From NCBI GenBank assembly GCA_045110575.1, contig JBGCGF010000011.1, positions 4,773 to 68,772 of the forward strand: a DNA stretch of 64,000 bases, in the 5' to 3' direction. The stretch's first letter is position 1. Every line of letters begins with the position of its first letter. A program made the translations under genes and the position numbers. Positions 43,370 through 51,772 of the stretch are shown in pieces. A model generated the notes under the pieces. It did not search any database. It was not told where the DNA came from and saw only the letters and a list, made by a program, of their open reading frames with translations. Source of the DNA: CALDTK01 sp045110575 (GTDB taxonomy: Bacteria; Bacteroidota; Bacteroidia; Chitinophagales; Saprospiraceae).

Positions 43370-44775
43370 TGGAGTCAACTTCAGCCAGCTTTGCTAAGCA
43401 TACCAGTGTCGAGGAACTTGACGGGTTACTTGCTCGGACTACCAAGCGTAATTCTATGCTATTGGCAGGGGTGCTAGCTATAGAGATGGTCGCTTATTAT
43501 GCTATGGACTACTCCGTATACATCGTAGCGTTGTTCGGGTTCTCCTTGCTCTTTTGCAGCTACTGTTTGCTGACTTTTGAGCGACGTAGCCTGGCTGTTC
43601 ATCAGCGTCTCACTTCATTGAGTATGCTTGCTGTACTCTTAGTCATGACGTGGTTTGGCCTTAGCGTTTCATGCCTCGTTTATTACATCGGCTTAGCGAT
43701 CTACGTGACTTACGTCGAGAAGTCTCACAACTGGCAGTTGTTTATTCAGACGCTAAATTTTGTCTGTTTTGCTATTTCGCTTTCGCTCTTTTGGGAGCAA
43801 CCTTACCGTGTCGAAGGAGCTGTTGCCATTGAGCTAATAGCGCTTATCGACATAAGTATCATGGTTCTTTTTACTGGGGATGTGATACGAACGTATGAAC
43901 GTCACAATCAACTTGCTCAGATCAGTACAGAGCTACAAACGGCTAATCTCGCGCACTATGTCGCTGACTCACATGCGGCCAATGGTCTTCTCGATTGGCA
44001 CAAAGCAACGCTTACGGAAGTGCGAAACGATGCGGAGGAAAGTCTTCGAAACACCAAGCTTACATCAGCTCGTTTAGCGGCTAGTCGAGAGCAACTTGAG
44101 CAATTTACCTACGCTGCTTCTCACGATCTCAAAGAGCCAATTCGTACAGTCCGCTCTTTCATGCAAGTGGTTGAAAAGCGTTTGAAGCCTGACCAGAAAT
44201 CGTATCCTGTCGTATCGGAATACCTGACGCACATCAAGAAGTCCGCATGGGGAATGCATGAATTGCTAGCTAACTTACTTGCCTATAGTCGTGTAGTTCA
44301 GATGTCTCTTAAGGTTGTTTCGATTCTGTTAGGACAGACGTGCGAAAGACATCTAACAGCTTTCGCCAAAACCAATTCCTTCACCTATTCCATTGAAGAG
44401 GTGGGTGGTGGTCAAGTGAGTGTAGAGATGGATAGGAATATGTTGTCATCCATTTTGGATCATCTTATTGGCAACAGTCTTAAATTCAAAACAGACGGTC
44501 TCGATCCGTCGATTCATATCGCTATTGGTCAGCCGCAAGAGGGCTTTGTCGATCTCGTATTATCCGATGAGGGAATTGGAATTCCTGCTGTTTATCGCGA
44601 ACAAGTCTTCCAGTTGTTCGCGCGACTTCACACCCGCGATAGGTACGACGGTTCTGGTGTTGGACTAGCGCTTGTCCAGCGAATCGCCGAACGTCACGGA
44701 GGTCAGGCTTGGATTGAAGGCGAGCAAGCAAATGGCTGTTCAATTCACCTTCGATTACCATGCACAGAGGCGTGA
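43366..44775 (+). CDS. Multi-pass membrane histidine kinase (second of a tandem pair)
   Basis: The protein has 469 residues and the same architecture as the upstream gene: about six membrane helices (YSVYIVALFGFSLLFCSYCLL, SMLAVLLVMTWFGLSVSCLVYY, AIELIALIDISIMVLF), a coiled coil, HisKA with TYAASHDLKEPIRTVRSF, and an ATPase domain (LSDEGIGIPAVYREQVFQLF, GSGVGLALVQRIAERHGG). The start overlaps the stop of the upstream kinase (ATGA), so the two are translated together and may form heterodimers. That is an inference. One exact 14-bp motif (44359) encodes AFAKTN. Confidence 0.88.
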   Translation: MMESTSASFAKHTSVEELDGLLARTTKRNSMLLAGVLAIEMVAYYAMDYSVYIVALFGFSLLFCSYCLLTFERRSLAVHQRLTSLSMLAVLLVMTWFGLSVSCLVYYIGLAIYVTYVEKSHNWQLFIQTLNFVCFAISLSLFWEQPYRVEGAVAIELIALIDISIMVLFTGDVIRTYERHNQLAQISTELQTANLAHYVADSHAANGLLDWHKATLTEVRNDAEESLRNTKLTSARLAASREQLEQFTYAASHDLKEPIRTVRSFMQVVEKRLKPDQKSYPVVSEYLTHIKKSAWGMHELLANLLAYSRVVQMSLKVVSILLGQTCERHLTAFAKTNSFTYSIEEVGGGQVSVEMDRNMLSSILDHLIGNSLKFKTDGLDPSIHIAIGQPQEGFVDLVLSDEGIGIPAVYREQVFQLFARLHTRDRYDGSGVGLALVQRIAERHGGQAWIEGEQANGCSIHLRLPCTEA

Positions 44776-44776
44776 T

Positions 44777-45673
44777 TTACACTTTACTCCGCAAGTTTTT
44801 CTGAAAGTACGCAGCACTTGCGCTCGCACTCGTAAGTGAATCAACGGTGTAGTTGCCGCCTTGCTCCACATAGAAATACTCCAAACCTGACGTCTTCGGA
44901 CTAGGCAAGTAAGTCGTGTAGTCTATCGAACCGTTGCCTAATTCTGTATAGTCCCGACTCACCTTGTGCATGTCCTTGATGTGCCACATTACATATCGTC
45001 CTGGCTGCTCAGCAATAAGTTGAGTCGGCGTCTTTTTAGGGTCGTAGGCTAGCCAGTACATGTCGAGTTGAAGCTTGACATGTGCAGCGTCTGTCTCAGA
45101 AATGAGCATCTGATAACCTGAAGTTCCGCCGTGGTCTTGGAATTCATAGCCGTGGTTGTGATAGGCCAATCCAATACCCGATCCTTTAATGTGCTCACCG
45201 ATCACATTCAGTTTGTCAACGAGCAATCCGTACGCCTCAAGCGTACGTTGATGTTCGCGTAAAAATGGCCAAACGATGTACTTGCTATTGAGGGTTTTGG
45301 CGCAAGCAATACACTTATCCGTATACGCGCGCATGTCGTCATCGGAAGCTTCTAGCAGTGTCGAAAAGTCATAGTGTCCGCTGGTCGCCTGCATGTCAAG
45401 GTCAGCAAACATGCTTTGCAATTCACTAGGTGAAACCCCAAAGATTAGGTTCGTTGAAGCATCAAATCCATAGACCTCTCCATGCTGGTAACCCATTGCT
45501 TTGAGCTTCGTCAACGTGTCGAGCGGGTCGAGCGTCATTAGGTCGCGAATGGAGTACAATTGATAGCCGAGGGCGAATGTTGACGCTGGATCACTTGCAA
45601 GTTGGCAAGCAGGATAGATAGCGGCTGCAGATGCCATAGCACTGGATTGAATCAAGAATTGGCGACGGGTCAT
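44777..45673 (-). CDS. Sugar phosphate isomerase/epimerase family protein, exported
   Basis: The protein has 298 residues from the ATG at 45673. The open frame continues upstream inside the neighbouring gene, but the Met at 45673 is followed by a Tat-like signal (TRRQFLIQSSAMASAAAIYPAC), which supports it. The xylose-isomerase-like TIM barrel has YQLYSIRDLMTLDPLDTL, GLAYHNHGYEFQ, KLQLDMYWLAY and VMWHIKDMHK, with the usual metal-binding His, Asp and Glu. Exported members of this family often act on oxidised or unusual sugars. The substrate here is unknown. It ends close to the convergent kinase gene, 1 base away. Confidence 0.87.
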   Translation of the reverse strand: MTRRQFLIQSSAMASAAAIYPACQLASDPASTFALGYQLYSIRDLMTLDPLDTLTKLKAMGYQHGEVYGFDASTNLIFGVSPSELQSMFADLDMQATSGHYDFSTLLEASDDDMRAYTDKCIACAKTLNSKYIVWPFLREHQRTLEAYGLLVDKLNVIGEHIKGSGIGLAYHNHGYEFQDHGGTSGYQMLISETDAAHVKLQLDMYWLAYDPKKTPTQLIAEQPGRYVMWHIKDMHKVSRDYTELGNGSIDYTTYLPSPKTSGLEYFYVEQGGNYTVDSLTSASASAAYFQKNLRSKV

Positions 45674-45723
45674 AGAGGTTAATGTAGTAAGATAATCTCG
45701 ACCTGTAGGCTGTGTAACCGAAT

Positions 45724-47142
45724 CTACTCTTCGATCAATTTGTTCAGCATACCAGTAAAGATCATCCCGTGTAGCGGCCAAACCGACCACCAATAGGCAC
45801 GCCCAAATAGACCGTTTGGTCGGAAGGTTGCGATCTGATGAAGCTCGTCGTCTACGATTTTGAACTCCAACCAAGCCTCGCCCGGAACAATCATTTCGGC
45901 AAAGAGAAGTAGTCGACCTTCTTCTTTGTCGGCGTAGAGCACGCGCCAAAAATCGAGCGCATCGCCCGCAAATAGTTCGGTTGGATTCGCACGTCCTCGA
46001 CGAAGTCCCACACCTCCAAAGAGTTGATCAATGAACCCGCGGATCTTCCATAAAATATTGGCGTAGTACCAACCCGTATCACCTCCGATGGCAAATACCT
46101 TTTCGATCGAGAGCTCTTTGTTGATCAGTTTGCGCGACCGCTTATCGTTAAAGCACCCAAAGGTGGGCACGTCAATGAAGTCGGTAATGTTGTAGCTCAG
46201 TACGCCGCTAATCTGCGAGTCTTTCCAGCTCGATACAACCTCGTTACTCTCGATTTTGGTGAATGCACGCTCAATGGATTTGGCGTATCCTTCCGGCTGT
46301 ACGTCAAGTATATCATTGATTTTAGCGTCACGCGCCACAACTTCAACCTTCATGCTATCGACTAGCGAACTGGCCAAATTGTAAGAGGTCGAGGTGACGA
46401 AGTACAGCCAATATGAAGAGATCTTCGGCGACATGATCGGCACAGTCCGAATGGTGCGTTTCAAGCCTCTCGCTTCCGCAAAACCCAGCAGCATTTCCTT
46501 GTACGTCAAGACGTCAGGGCCCCCGATGTCAAAGTTTTGATTGTACGTTTTTTCGTTTAGAAGAGCTTTTGAAAGGAATTCTATCACGTTTCTAATGCCA
46601 ATAGGTTGGCAACGCGTATTGAGCCATTTGGGCGCAATCATTGCCGGCAGTTTCTCTACCAAGTCACGTATGATTTCAAAGGAAGCACTACCCGAGCCAA
46701 TGATGATTCCTGCACGCAGCGTGGTGAGCGCAAAGGACTTGTCGGACAAGATGCGCTCTACATTCTTTCGAGACTGCAAGTGCTCTGAAAGCTCATCAGC
46801 ATTGACGATACCACTGAGGTAAATGACTTGCTTGGCTGAGGTTTTCTCTAGTTCGTTGGCGAAGTTCGTCGCGCTCTCCTGCTCGAGACTGTTATAGTCT
46901 TTCGAGGTAGACATCGAGTGTACGAGATAGTACGCGGCATCAATGTCTCGAGGTATTACACGGAGACTGTCCGCATCTAGCAAGTCGAGCTCAATAATTT
47001 CAATGAAAGGTAGGAGCGATTCAGCAGGATTGAACCTCCCTTTATCCCTCACACAGCATACGACTTGATGCCCTTCTTGCACGAGGCCAGGTAGCAGTCG
47101 TTTGCCAATGTATCCGGTGGCGCCGGTGAGGAGTATTTTCAT
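45724..47142 (-). CDS. NAD(P)-binding SDR protein with C-terminal DUF2867 domain
   Basis: The protein has 472 residues. The N-terminal Rossmann fold has the dinucleotide-binding GATGYIGKRLLPGL and continues through AAYYLVHSMSTS, VIYLSGIV and LRAGIIIGSGSAS. From about residue 310 the sequence (DTGWYYANILWKIRGFIDQLFGGVGLRRGR to AYWWSVWPLHGMIFTGM) fits DUF2867. The family is linked to reductase or chaperone-like roles, but no substrate is established. An oxidoreductase role is inferred. It is followed 50 bp later on the same strand by the sugar isomerase-like gene. Confidence 0.88.
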   Translation of the reverse strand: MKILLTGATGYIGKRLLPGLVQEGHQVVCCVRDKGRFNPAESLLPFIEIIELDLLDADSLRVIPRDIDAAYYLVHSMSTSKDYNSLEQESATNFANELEKTSAKQVIYLSGIVNADELSEHLQSRKNVERILSDKSFALTTLRAGIIIGSGSASFEIIRDLVEKLPAMIAPKWLNTRCQPIGIRNVIEFLSKALLNEKTYNQNFDIGGPDVLTYKEMLLGFAEARGLKRTIRTVPIMSPKISSYWLYFVTSTSYNLASSLVDSMKVEVVARDAKINDILDVQPEGYAKSIERAFTKIESNEVVSSWKDSQISGVLSYNITDFIDVPTFGCFNDKRSRKLINKELSIEKVFAIGGDTGWYYANILWKIRGFIDQLFGGVGLRRGRANPTELFAGDALDFWRVLYADKEEGRLLLFAEMIVPGEAWLEFKIVDDELHQIATFRPNGLFGRAYWWSVWPLHGMIFTGMLNKLIEE

Positions 47143-47195
47143 GTAAGCTGAATGTACTTACTTAAGGTTGGACGGAGAAGTATTGTTTAGTTGAA

Positions 47196-47262
47196 GATCT
47201 GGTTCGGCGGCCTTTAGGCCGCAATATTTTGGTCGCACGCTAAAGCATGCGGAACCGGATCG
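47196..47262. repeat. Repeat family C hairpin
   Basis: GATCTGGTTCGGCGGCC at the left and GCTAAAGCATGCGGAACCGGATC at the right match the family C units at 23.7 and 25.4 kb. GGCCTTTAGGCC forms a small inner hairpin. It lies between two same-strand genes. Confidence 0.65.
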
Positions 47263-47263
47263 A

Positions 47264-48193
47264 TTAAGCAATAACCGTTTTCAATCCTTCCTCATAGCTC
47301 GTTGGTCGCACGCCAAATTCATTCTCAAATTTGCTTGAGTTGAATACATATGGTACTTGCAATTGGTCTCGGATATCGTAGAACTCACGCATTTCTGAAT
47401 TGAACCAACCGATCATGCGCCAAGCCCAGAGCGGCAGTACCGTTAGCTTTGGTTTAGTGCCTAATGCCGCTGCTGCGCGCGATACCCATTGACGTCCTGT
47501 CCAAGGGTTTTTAGCGGTAGGCATGTGCCAAACCTCGCCATACGCTCTTGCTTGGTTGCCAAGTAAGGCGAGGTGCTTTCCTGCATCGGGGGTAAACGTG
47601 AAGCTGTGCGGTAGATCTGCGTTGACCAACCATTGCGCACTAGAACCGGCACGTAGGTTTTTGAGCACCGTCTCGTTGAGCATGCTATTCTCAATGTTAG
47701 GGCCATAGAAGTTTGCTCCGACACCAATCGTCACCTTAACTTCTCCTGCAGCGTTTGCAGTGAGTAAACGCTCACGAATAGACTTTCGCACCTGTCCTTT
47801 CTCTGAAGGTGGCTTCAGTTGAACCTCCTCGTGTAGGTCGCCGTAACCTGCGCGGTCATAAGCGTAAATGTTGTCGAAGAAGACCAGTTTACAACCTGTT
47901 TTGGCGCAACCTGAAAGGACGTTTTCAATGAGAATAGGCCAGTCTCGCTTCCACGCTGCTGTTGTGTAAGTGAGTCCGGCGGTTAGGTAGGCAACTTCGG
48001 CGCCTTCGATAGCGCTGTAGGTTGATTCTTGATCAAGCAAGTCTGTTTTTACATGTTCATACGTTGCCTCCGAGGTGTTGCCTGGAAGCTCATGGGGCGA
48101 ACGCGAACAGAGACGAATTTGGTCGGTATATGAAGCTAGTGCGATGGCGAGAGGGCGGGCGATGGCGCCGCCAGATCCGAGAATGACTTGCAT
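47264..48193 (-). CDS. NAD-dependent epimerase/dehydratase family protein
   Basis: The protein has 309 residues from the ATG at 48193. An upstream start at 48250 adds 19 residues that do not look like the family. A Rossmann N-terminus VILGSGGAIARPLAIALA is followed by VAYLTAGLTYTTAAWKRDW, VFFDNIYAYDRAGYG and TFTPDAGKHLALLG. The canonical YxxxK is replaced by a diverged region (NIYAYD). The substrate is unknown. It is followed by repeat C and then the SDR/DUF2867 gene. Confidence 0.83.
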   Translation of the reverse strand: MQVILGSGGAIARPLAIALASYTDQIRLCSRSPHELPGNTSEATYEHVKTDLLDQESTYSAIEGAEVAYLTAGLTYTTAAWKRDWPILIENVLSGCAKTGCKLVFFDNIYAYDRAGYGDLHEEVQLKPPSEKGQVRKSIRERLLTANAAGEVKVTIGVGANFYGPNIENSMLNETVLKNLRAGSSAQWLVNADLPHSFTFTPDAGKHLALLGNQARAYGEVWHMPTAKNPWTGRQWVSRAAAALGTKPKLTVLPLWAWRMIGWFNSEMREFYDIRDQLQVPYVFNSSKFENEFGVRPTSYEEGLKTVIA

Positions 48194-48281
48194 GAGGTAT
48201 TGAGTTTGCGATTTATGCTTCCGCAAAACTCTACCCACGCGGCCCGTCACAAGCGGACATTTGTCTATAAATACGAAGTCT

Positions 48282-48851
48282 TTATCTGGCCAGTTTGCTA
48301 CGGATTCGACTTAAGTGTCTCGGGGCAATGCCTAGCATGTCGGCCATGTAGTGTTGAGGCAAGTGCAACAGGAATTCTGGATATCGATCCATCATGTATT
48401 TGTAGCGCTCTTCTGCACTTCCAGAAATGAGGCTCCAAACGCGATCATCATAGCAGCCTAACAAATATTCAAGTGTGCTCACCCAAAAAGCTTGAAGTTG
48501 TGGGTGATCCGTGCGCATTTCTAGCCATGCTTGTTTGTCGATTTCCCAAACGATGCAAGCCTCAGTGGCGATGATGCCGTCATCTGACGGACGGCCTTGG
48601 GTGAAGCTCGTCATGCTCGTCGTAAACTGTCCTGCGAAGGCTGCCCACCGAGTTAGGTTTTGATCGTCGTGCTCCCTGTATTGTCGCAGGCTTCCAGATT
48701 CGACAAAAGCAATTTTACGGCAAGTATCTCCCGGGAATAACCAGTGCTCATCACGTTTGAGTTCCCTTCGCTTGAAGCGCTCTGCAAGACCTTCCGTCTC
48801 GAAATTTAGCGGTCCAACAGTAGCAATAATAGGAGCGAAAAGTAGGTGCAT
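48282..48851 (-). CDS. Crp/Fnr-family transcriptional regulator
   Basis: The protein has 189 residues. The N-terminal cyclic-nucleotide-binding-like barrel has ELKRDEHWLFPGDTCRKIAFVESGSLRQY and GQFTTSMTSFTQGRPS. The C-terminal winged helix has LLHLPQHYMADMLGIAPRHLSRIR. The DNA-binding helix resembles that of the regulator at 16.6 kb. It lies 12 bases downstream of a DinB-family gene on the same strand. Confidence 0.87.
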   Translation of the reverse strand: MHLLFAPIIATVGPLNFETEGLAERFKRRELKRDEHWLFPGDTCRKIAFVESGSLRQYREHDDQNLTRWAAFAGQFTTSMTSFTQGRPSDDGIIATEACIVWEIDKQAWLEMRTDHPQLQAFWVSTLEYLLGCYDDRVWSLISGSAEERYKYMMDRYPEFLLHLPQHYMADMLGIAPRHLSRIRSKLAR

Positions 48852-48863
48852 GGTACAAAGATG

Positions 48864-49391
48864 CTACACGTAGACGTATCGCTCGCGATATAGCTCCGCA
48901 TGGTGTAGCGCGTGTCCGCAAATGATAAAGCCGATCGCTCGTACACTGTGTATGTGTCCGCTCATGCTTCCTTGGCGCTTCATAGCTCCTTCCATGAAGC
49001 TTCCGAAGAGCTGCTTAGTGCTTGTGCGAACAGCTTTTAATTCTTCAATCAAGCTAGGAAGTGTGCGACTTCTCGGGCCAGAGATGGCAGCAAAGTCGTC
49101 TTGGTCAAAACCAGGAAGTGCCGTCTTGTCGGCACGGGCAAATCGCAAGGCGCGATAAACGAAGATGCGCTCGCAATCAATGACGTGTTGCAGCGATTGA
49201 GTGATGGTCCACTTGTCATCGCCATAGCTAAAGTGCTGCTGCTCGAGTGGTATCGCCTCGAGATAATCAAGAAGTTCAGCAAGGCTGCGATCTAGGGCTT
49301 CGTGTAAGCTTTCGGTTTCTTTCACTTGTCCGATGTACTTGGCGTAGTACTCTGCGTATTCAGAGGCTTGTAGGTCTTGGCGGGTAGGCAT
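48864..49391 (-). CDS. DinB-family protein
   Basis: The protein has 175 residues. DinB four-helix landmarks are DDKWTITQSLQHVIDCERIFVYRALRFARAD and a C-terminal IICGHALHHAELYRERY, which provide the three histidines of the metal site. LPGFDQDDFA is a very common phrase in Bacteroidota members. The catalytic role is unknown, and thiol transfer is one possibility in the superfamily. It heads a pair with the Crp/Fnr-type gene. Confidence 0.9.
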   Translation of the reverse strand: MPTRQDLQASEYAEYYAKYIGQVKETESLHEALDRSLAELLDYLEAIPLEQQHFSYGDDKWTITQSLQHVIDCERIFVYRALRFARADKTALPGFDQDDFAAISGPRSRTLPSLIEELKAVRTSTKQLFGSFMEGAMKRQGSMSGHIHSVRAIGFIICGHALHHAELYRERYVYV

Positions 49392-49725
49392 GGTGGGAAG
49401 ATAGCTAGGGATTTTAAATCGAATAGTAGATCAAGCCGCACCGAGTCAGAAGATTGTGCGTCAAGCTTCAGCTTCTTCTGCGTGCATTTGTCTTGAGTTC
49501 CATTCGTTTTTTTGAGCGTTTGACTCAGTGCTATATCTGTTCGACCACTTCGCGGTCGGTGCGCCACCCAAGACTGCAACGCAGTCGAATAAATTAGCGT
49601 GGGGTCGAACGCAAAAATATTAAGTCCGGTGGACAAGCTTTGAGCTTAGTAAGATTTTATAATGGAAGCGCCATTTTACGACCCCACGAAACATAGGTGA
49701 TTCGAATGCCACTACCTTACACCCC
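49392..49725. repeat. Intergenic region with family D fragments
   Basis: No gene was seen. 49539-49622 is a family D fragment in reverse orientation (GACTGCAACGCAGTCGAAT, GTGGGGTCGAACGC), with an internal hairpin ACCACTTCGCGGTCGGT. A short ACGACCCCACGAAAC piece lies at 49678-49692, just before the HipA-like gene. Confidence 0.6.
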
Positions 49726-50505
49726 ATGCATACCCTCGACATCCGACGCGTCAACGTTGCGCAGTACCTGCAGCCCTTCCGAGAAGGTGGGTCTATGCCT
49801 GGACTCGTCAAAGGAGACGACGATTTCATGTATGTCCTCAAGTTTAGAGGCGCAGGACAAGGAAAAAAGGCACTCATCGCCGAGCTGATCGGAGGTGAAG
49901 TAGCGCGTGTCGCTGGACTCAAAGTACCAGAGCTCGTGTTCATGGATCTTGACGATTCGTTTAGCAAAACGGAGCCTGACCAGGAGATTCAAGACTTGCT
50001 CAAGTTTAGTGTCGGACTCAACCTCGGACTTCACTTTCTGTCGAGTGCGATGACCTATGATCCATTGGTGTCTGATACCGATTCGATGACGGCATCTAAG
50101 ACAGTCTTGCTCGATAGCATCTTGACCAATATTGACCGCACGGCCAAGAATACAAACTTGCTCATTTGGAACAAGGAACTCTGGCTCATCGATCACGGCG
50201 CATGCCTTTACTTCCATCACAATTGGAGGAATTGGGAGGCGCAATTGCCACGCACTTTTCCAGCGGTGAAGGACCATGTGTTACTGTCGAAAGCAACCGA
50301 GTTGACTGCCGCTGCTGCTGAGATGAAAGTGGCGCTGACGGAGGAGAAGCTGCGACAAATCGTCAATACCATTCCTGAAGAGTGGCTTGTAGAGGAGTCG
50401 AACCCATTGACTCCAAGTGAGATGCGAGAGGCCTATGTAGCGGTGCTTTTTGCCAAGGTGAACAACATCGATGCACTTGCTAAAGAAGCTTCTGATGCAA
50501 GATAA
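49726..50505 (+). CDS. HipA-like kinase-fold protein
   Basis: The protein has 259 residues. The N-terminal part has GGSMPGLVKGDDDFMYVLKFRGAGQGKKALIAELIGG, with the kinase Lys in VLKF. The C-terminal part has SILTNIDRTAKNTNLLIWNKELWLIDHGACLYF, a catalytic-loop and metal-binding D-x-G analogue (DHG). It is shorter than HipA toxins and matches the HipA-like family that travels with DUF3037 proteins. Toxin activity is not established. It overlaps the DUF3037 gene, so the two are coupled. Confidence 0.82.
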   Translation: MHTLDIRRVNVAQYLQPFREGGSMPGLVKGDDDFMYVLKFRGAGQGKKALIAELIGGEVARVAGLKVPELVFMDLDDSFSKTEPDQEIQDLLKFSVGLNLGLHFLSSAMTYDPLVSDTDSMTASKTVLLDSILTNIDRTAKNTNLLIWNKELWLIDHGACLYFHHNWRNWEAQLPRTFPAVKDHVLLSKATELTAAAAEMKVALTEEKLRQIVNTIPEEWLVEESNPLTPSEMREAYVAVLFAKVNNIDALAKEASDAR

Positions 50506-50878
50506 AGTGACCTTCGAGTATGCAGTGATTCGAGTCCTGCCCAAAGTCGAACGAGAGGAGTTCGTCAACGTTGGTGTCATCCTGTTTTCGAAGCCGAAGA
50601 AGTTCTTGGGCATCAAGCTACAGGTGGACGAAGGCAAGCTTTTAGCGCTTTCGCCAAAACTCGATATCGAGCAAGTCAAGGCGTATCTCTCCGCATGGGA
50701 AGAGGTCTGTCAAGGGGCTCCAAAAGGCGGACGTATCGGTGAAATGGAACTCCCGTCTCGCTTTCGCTGGCTGACGGCCTCGCGGAGTACGATGATTCAA
50801 AGCTCAGCTACACATACCGGTTTGTGTACCGATCCGGAAGAGGTTTTGGCGAAAGCTTTTGAGTTGTATGTACGTTAA
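50495..50878 (+). CDS. DUF3037 family protein
   Basis: The protein has 127 residues from the ATG at 50495, which overlaps the HipA-like gene by 11 bp. An earlier start at 50471 is less likely. VTFEYAVIRVLPKVEREEFVNVGVILF is the DUF3037 hallmark, followed by HTGLCTDPEEVLAKAFELY. Function is unknown. Linkage to HipA-like kinases is a recurrent pattern. Two exact copies of the 14-bp motif lie within this 384-bp gene (50647 and 50843), in opposite orientation and different frames. Confidence 0.85.
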   Translation: MQDKVTFEYAVIRVLPKVEREEFVNVGVILFSKPKKFLGIKLQVDEGKLLALSPKLDIEQVKAYLSAWEEVCQGAPKGGRIGEMELPSRFRWLTASRSTMIQSSATHTGLCTDPEEVLAKAFELYVR

Positions 50879-50883
50879 GAATG

Positions 50884-51046
50884 CAACCACGGAGAGCACC
50901 GAGGTCACGGAGGAAAACATTGAGCAGGACGGCAAGTAGCAATGTGCCTCAACACCGGAACCGTCAGAACGAGTCCCTCAATTTAGTTTGGACTGTAGCT
51001 CGAAATACACACTTTATTTGCCCTGTATCGTTAGATCTGACGGTTC
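50884..51046. repeat. ACGGAG-type repeat and a third complete family A element
   Basis: 50884-50915 repeats ACCACGGAG and TCACGGAGG words like 25764-25865. 50958-51046 (89 bp) starts GAACCGTCAGAAC and ends AGATCTGACGGTTC, a complete family A element. Its right end overlaps the 3' end of the GNAT gene. Confidence 0.7.
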
Positions 51047-51565
51047 AATCGCATACCAAAGGCACGTCTGTATCTTAGGAAACGCGTCCAGTTTTGGATG
51101 CTTGAAGGCACCACCTTTGGTCATGCCAATGCGTTGCATCACCTTCTCTGAACCCGCATTTGTCTCCGGGCAAACAGAGACGACCTTGTCAATTTTTAGG
51201 GTGTTAAATGCAAAGTCTAAGCAGGCTTTTGCGCCTTCTGTTGCAAAGCCATGGCCCCAAGCATCAGACATGAGTCGCCAGCCGATATCGACATTTGGCG
51301 TGCAGGGAGAATCATAGTCTTGATACAGCAAACCGATAAAGCCAATAAACGCTCCGGTATCCTTGCGTTCACAGGCAAAGTAGGTGTACCCGCGTTGCTC
51401 ATAACTGTCTGTAAGTCGCTGCAGCAGGCGTTCCGTTTCCTCTTCACTCAAGGTGTTCGGAAAGTGCTTCATAACTTCCTCGTCACTGCAAAGTGTTGTA
51501 AGCTGAGGTAGGTCTGCGCGTGTCCAAGGTCTGAGGGTTAGGCGTTCGGTATGGAGCGTAGGCAT
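51014..51565 (-). CDS. GNAT-family N-acetyltransferase (RimJ/RimL type)
   Basis: The protein has 183 residues. It opens LHTERLTLRPWTRADLPQL and continues with IGWRLMSDAWGHGFATEGAKACLDFAF, whose Gly-rich part is the acetyl-CoA loop, and VVSVCPETNAGSEKVMQRIGM, all typical of RimJ/RimL-like acetyltransferases. It would acetylate an amine, with the target unknown. The final residues EPSDLTIQGK and the stop codon are supplied by the inverted-repeat element 50958-51046, so the original C-terminus has been replaced. Confidence 0.9.
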   Translation of the reverse strand: MPTLHTERLTLRPWTRADLPQLTTLCSDEEVMKHFPNTLSEEETERLLQRLTDSYEQRGYTYFACERKDTGAFIGFIGLLYQDYDSPCTPNVDIGWRLMSDAWGHGFATEGAKACLDFAFNTLKIDKVVSVCPETNAGSEKVMQRIGMTKGGAFKHPKLDAFPKIQTCLWYAIEPSDLTIQGK

Positions 51566-51772
51566 TCGTCAAAAGTAGGAGTTAATGCTTTATGCTTCGG
51601 AAATTGATACCAAGCTCATTGGTATTTCTACGTCTCAAATTGATAGGCTATCTTGAACCTCGATCCATGATTCCTGAAGTGCGAAGCACAAAGGAATCGT
51701 GCTGAACCTTGAACCACCCAACGCGAGCTTTGCGAGTATTGGGTATTGAACCTAACAACATCCCGACTCGGC

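Noticed and set aside
45674..45949. N-terminal extension of the sugar isomerase gene
   Set aside because: It lies inside the upstream SDR gene and is Arg-rich without similarity to the family. The Met at 45673 opens a Tat-like signal.
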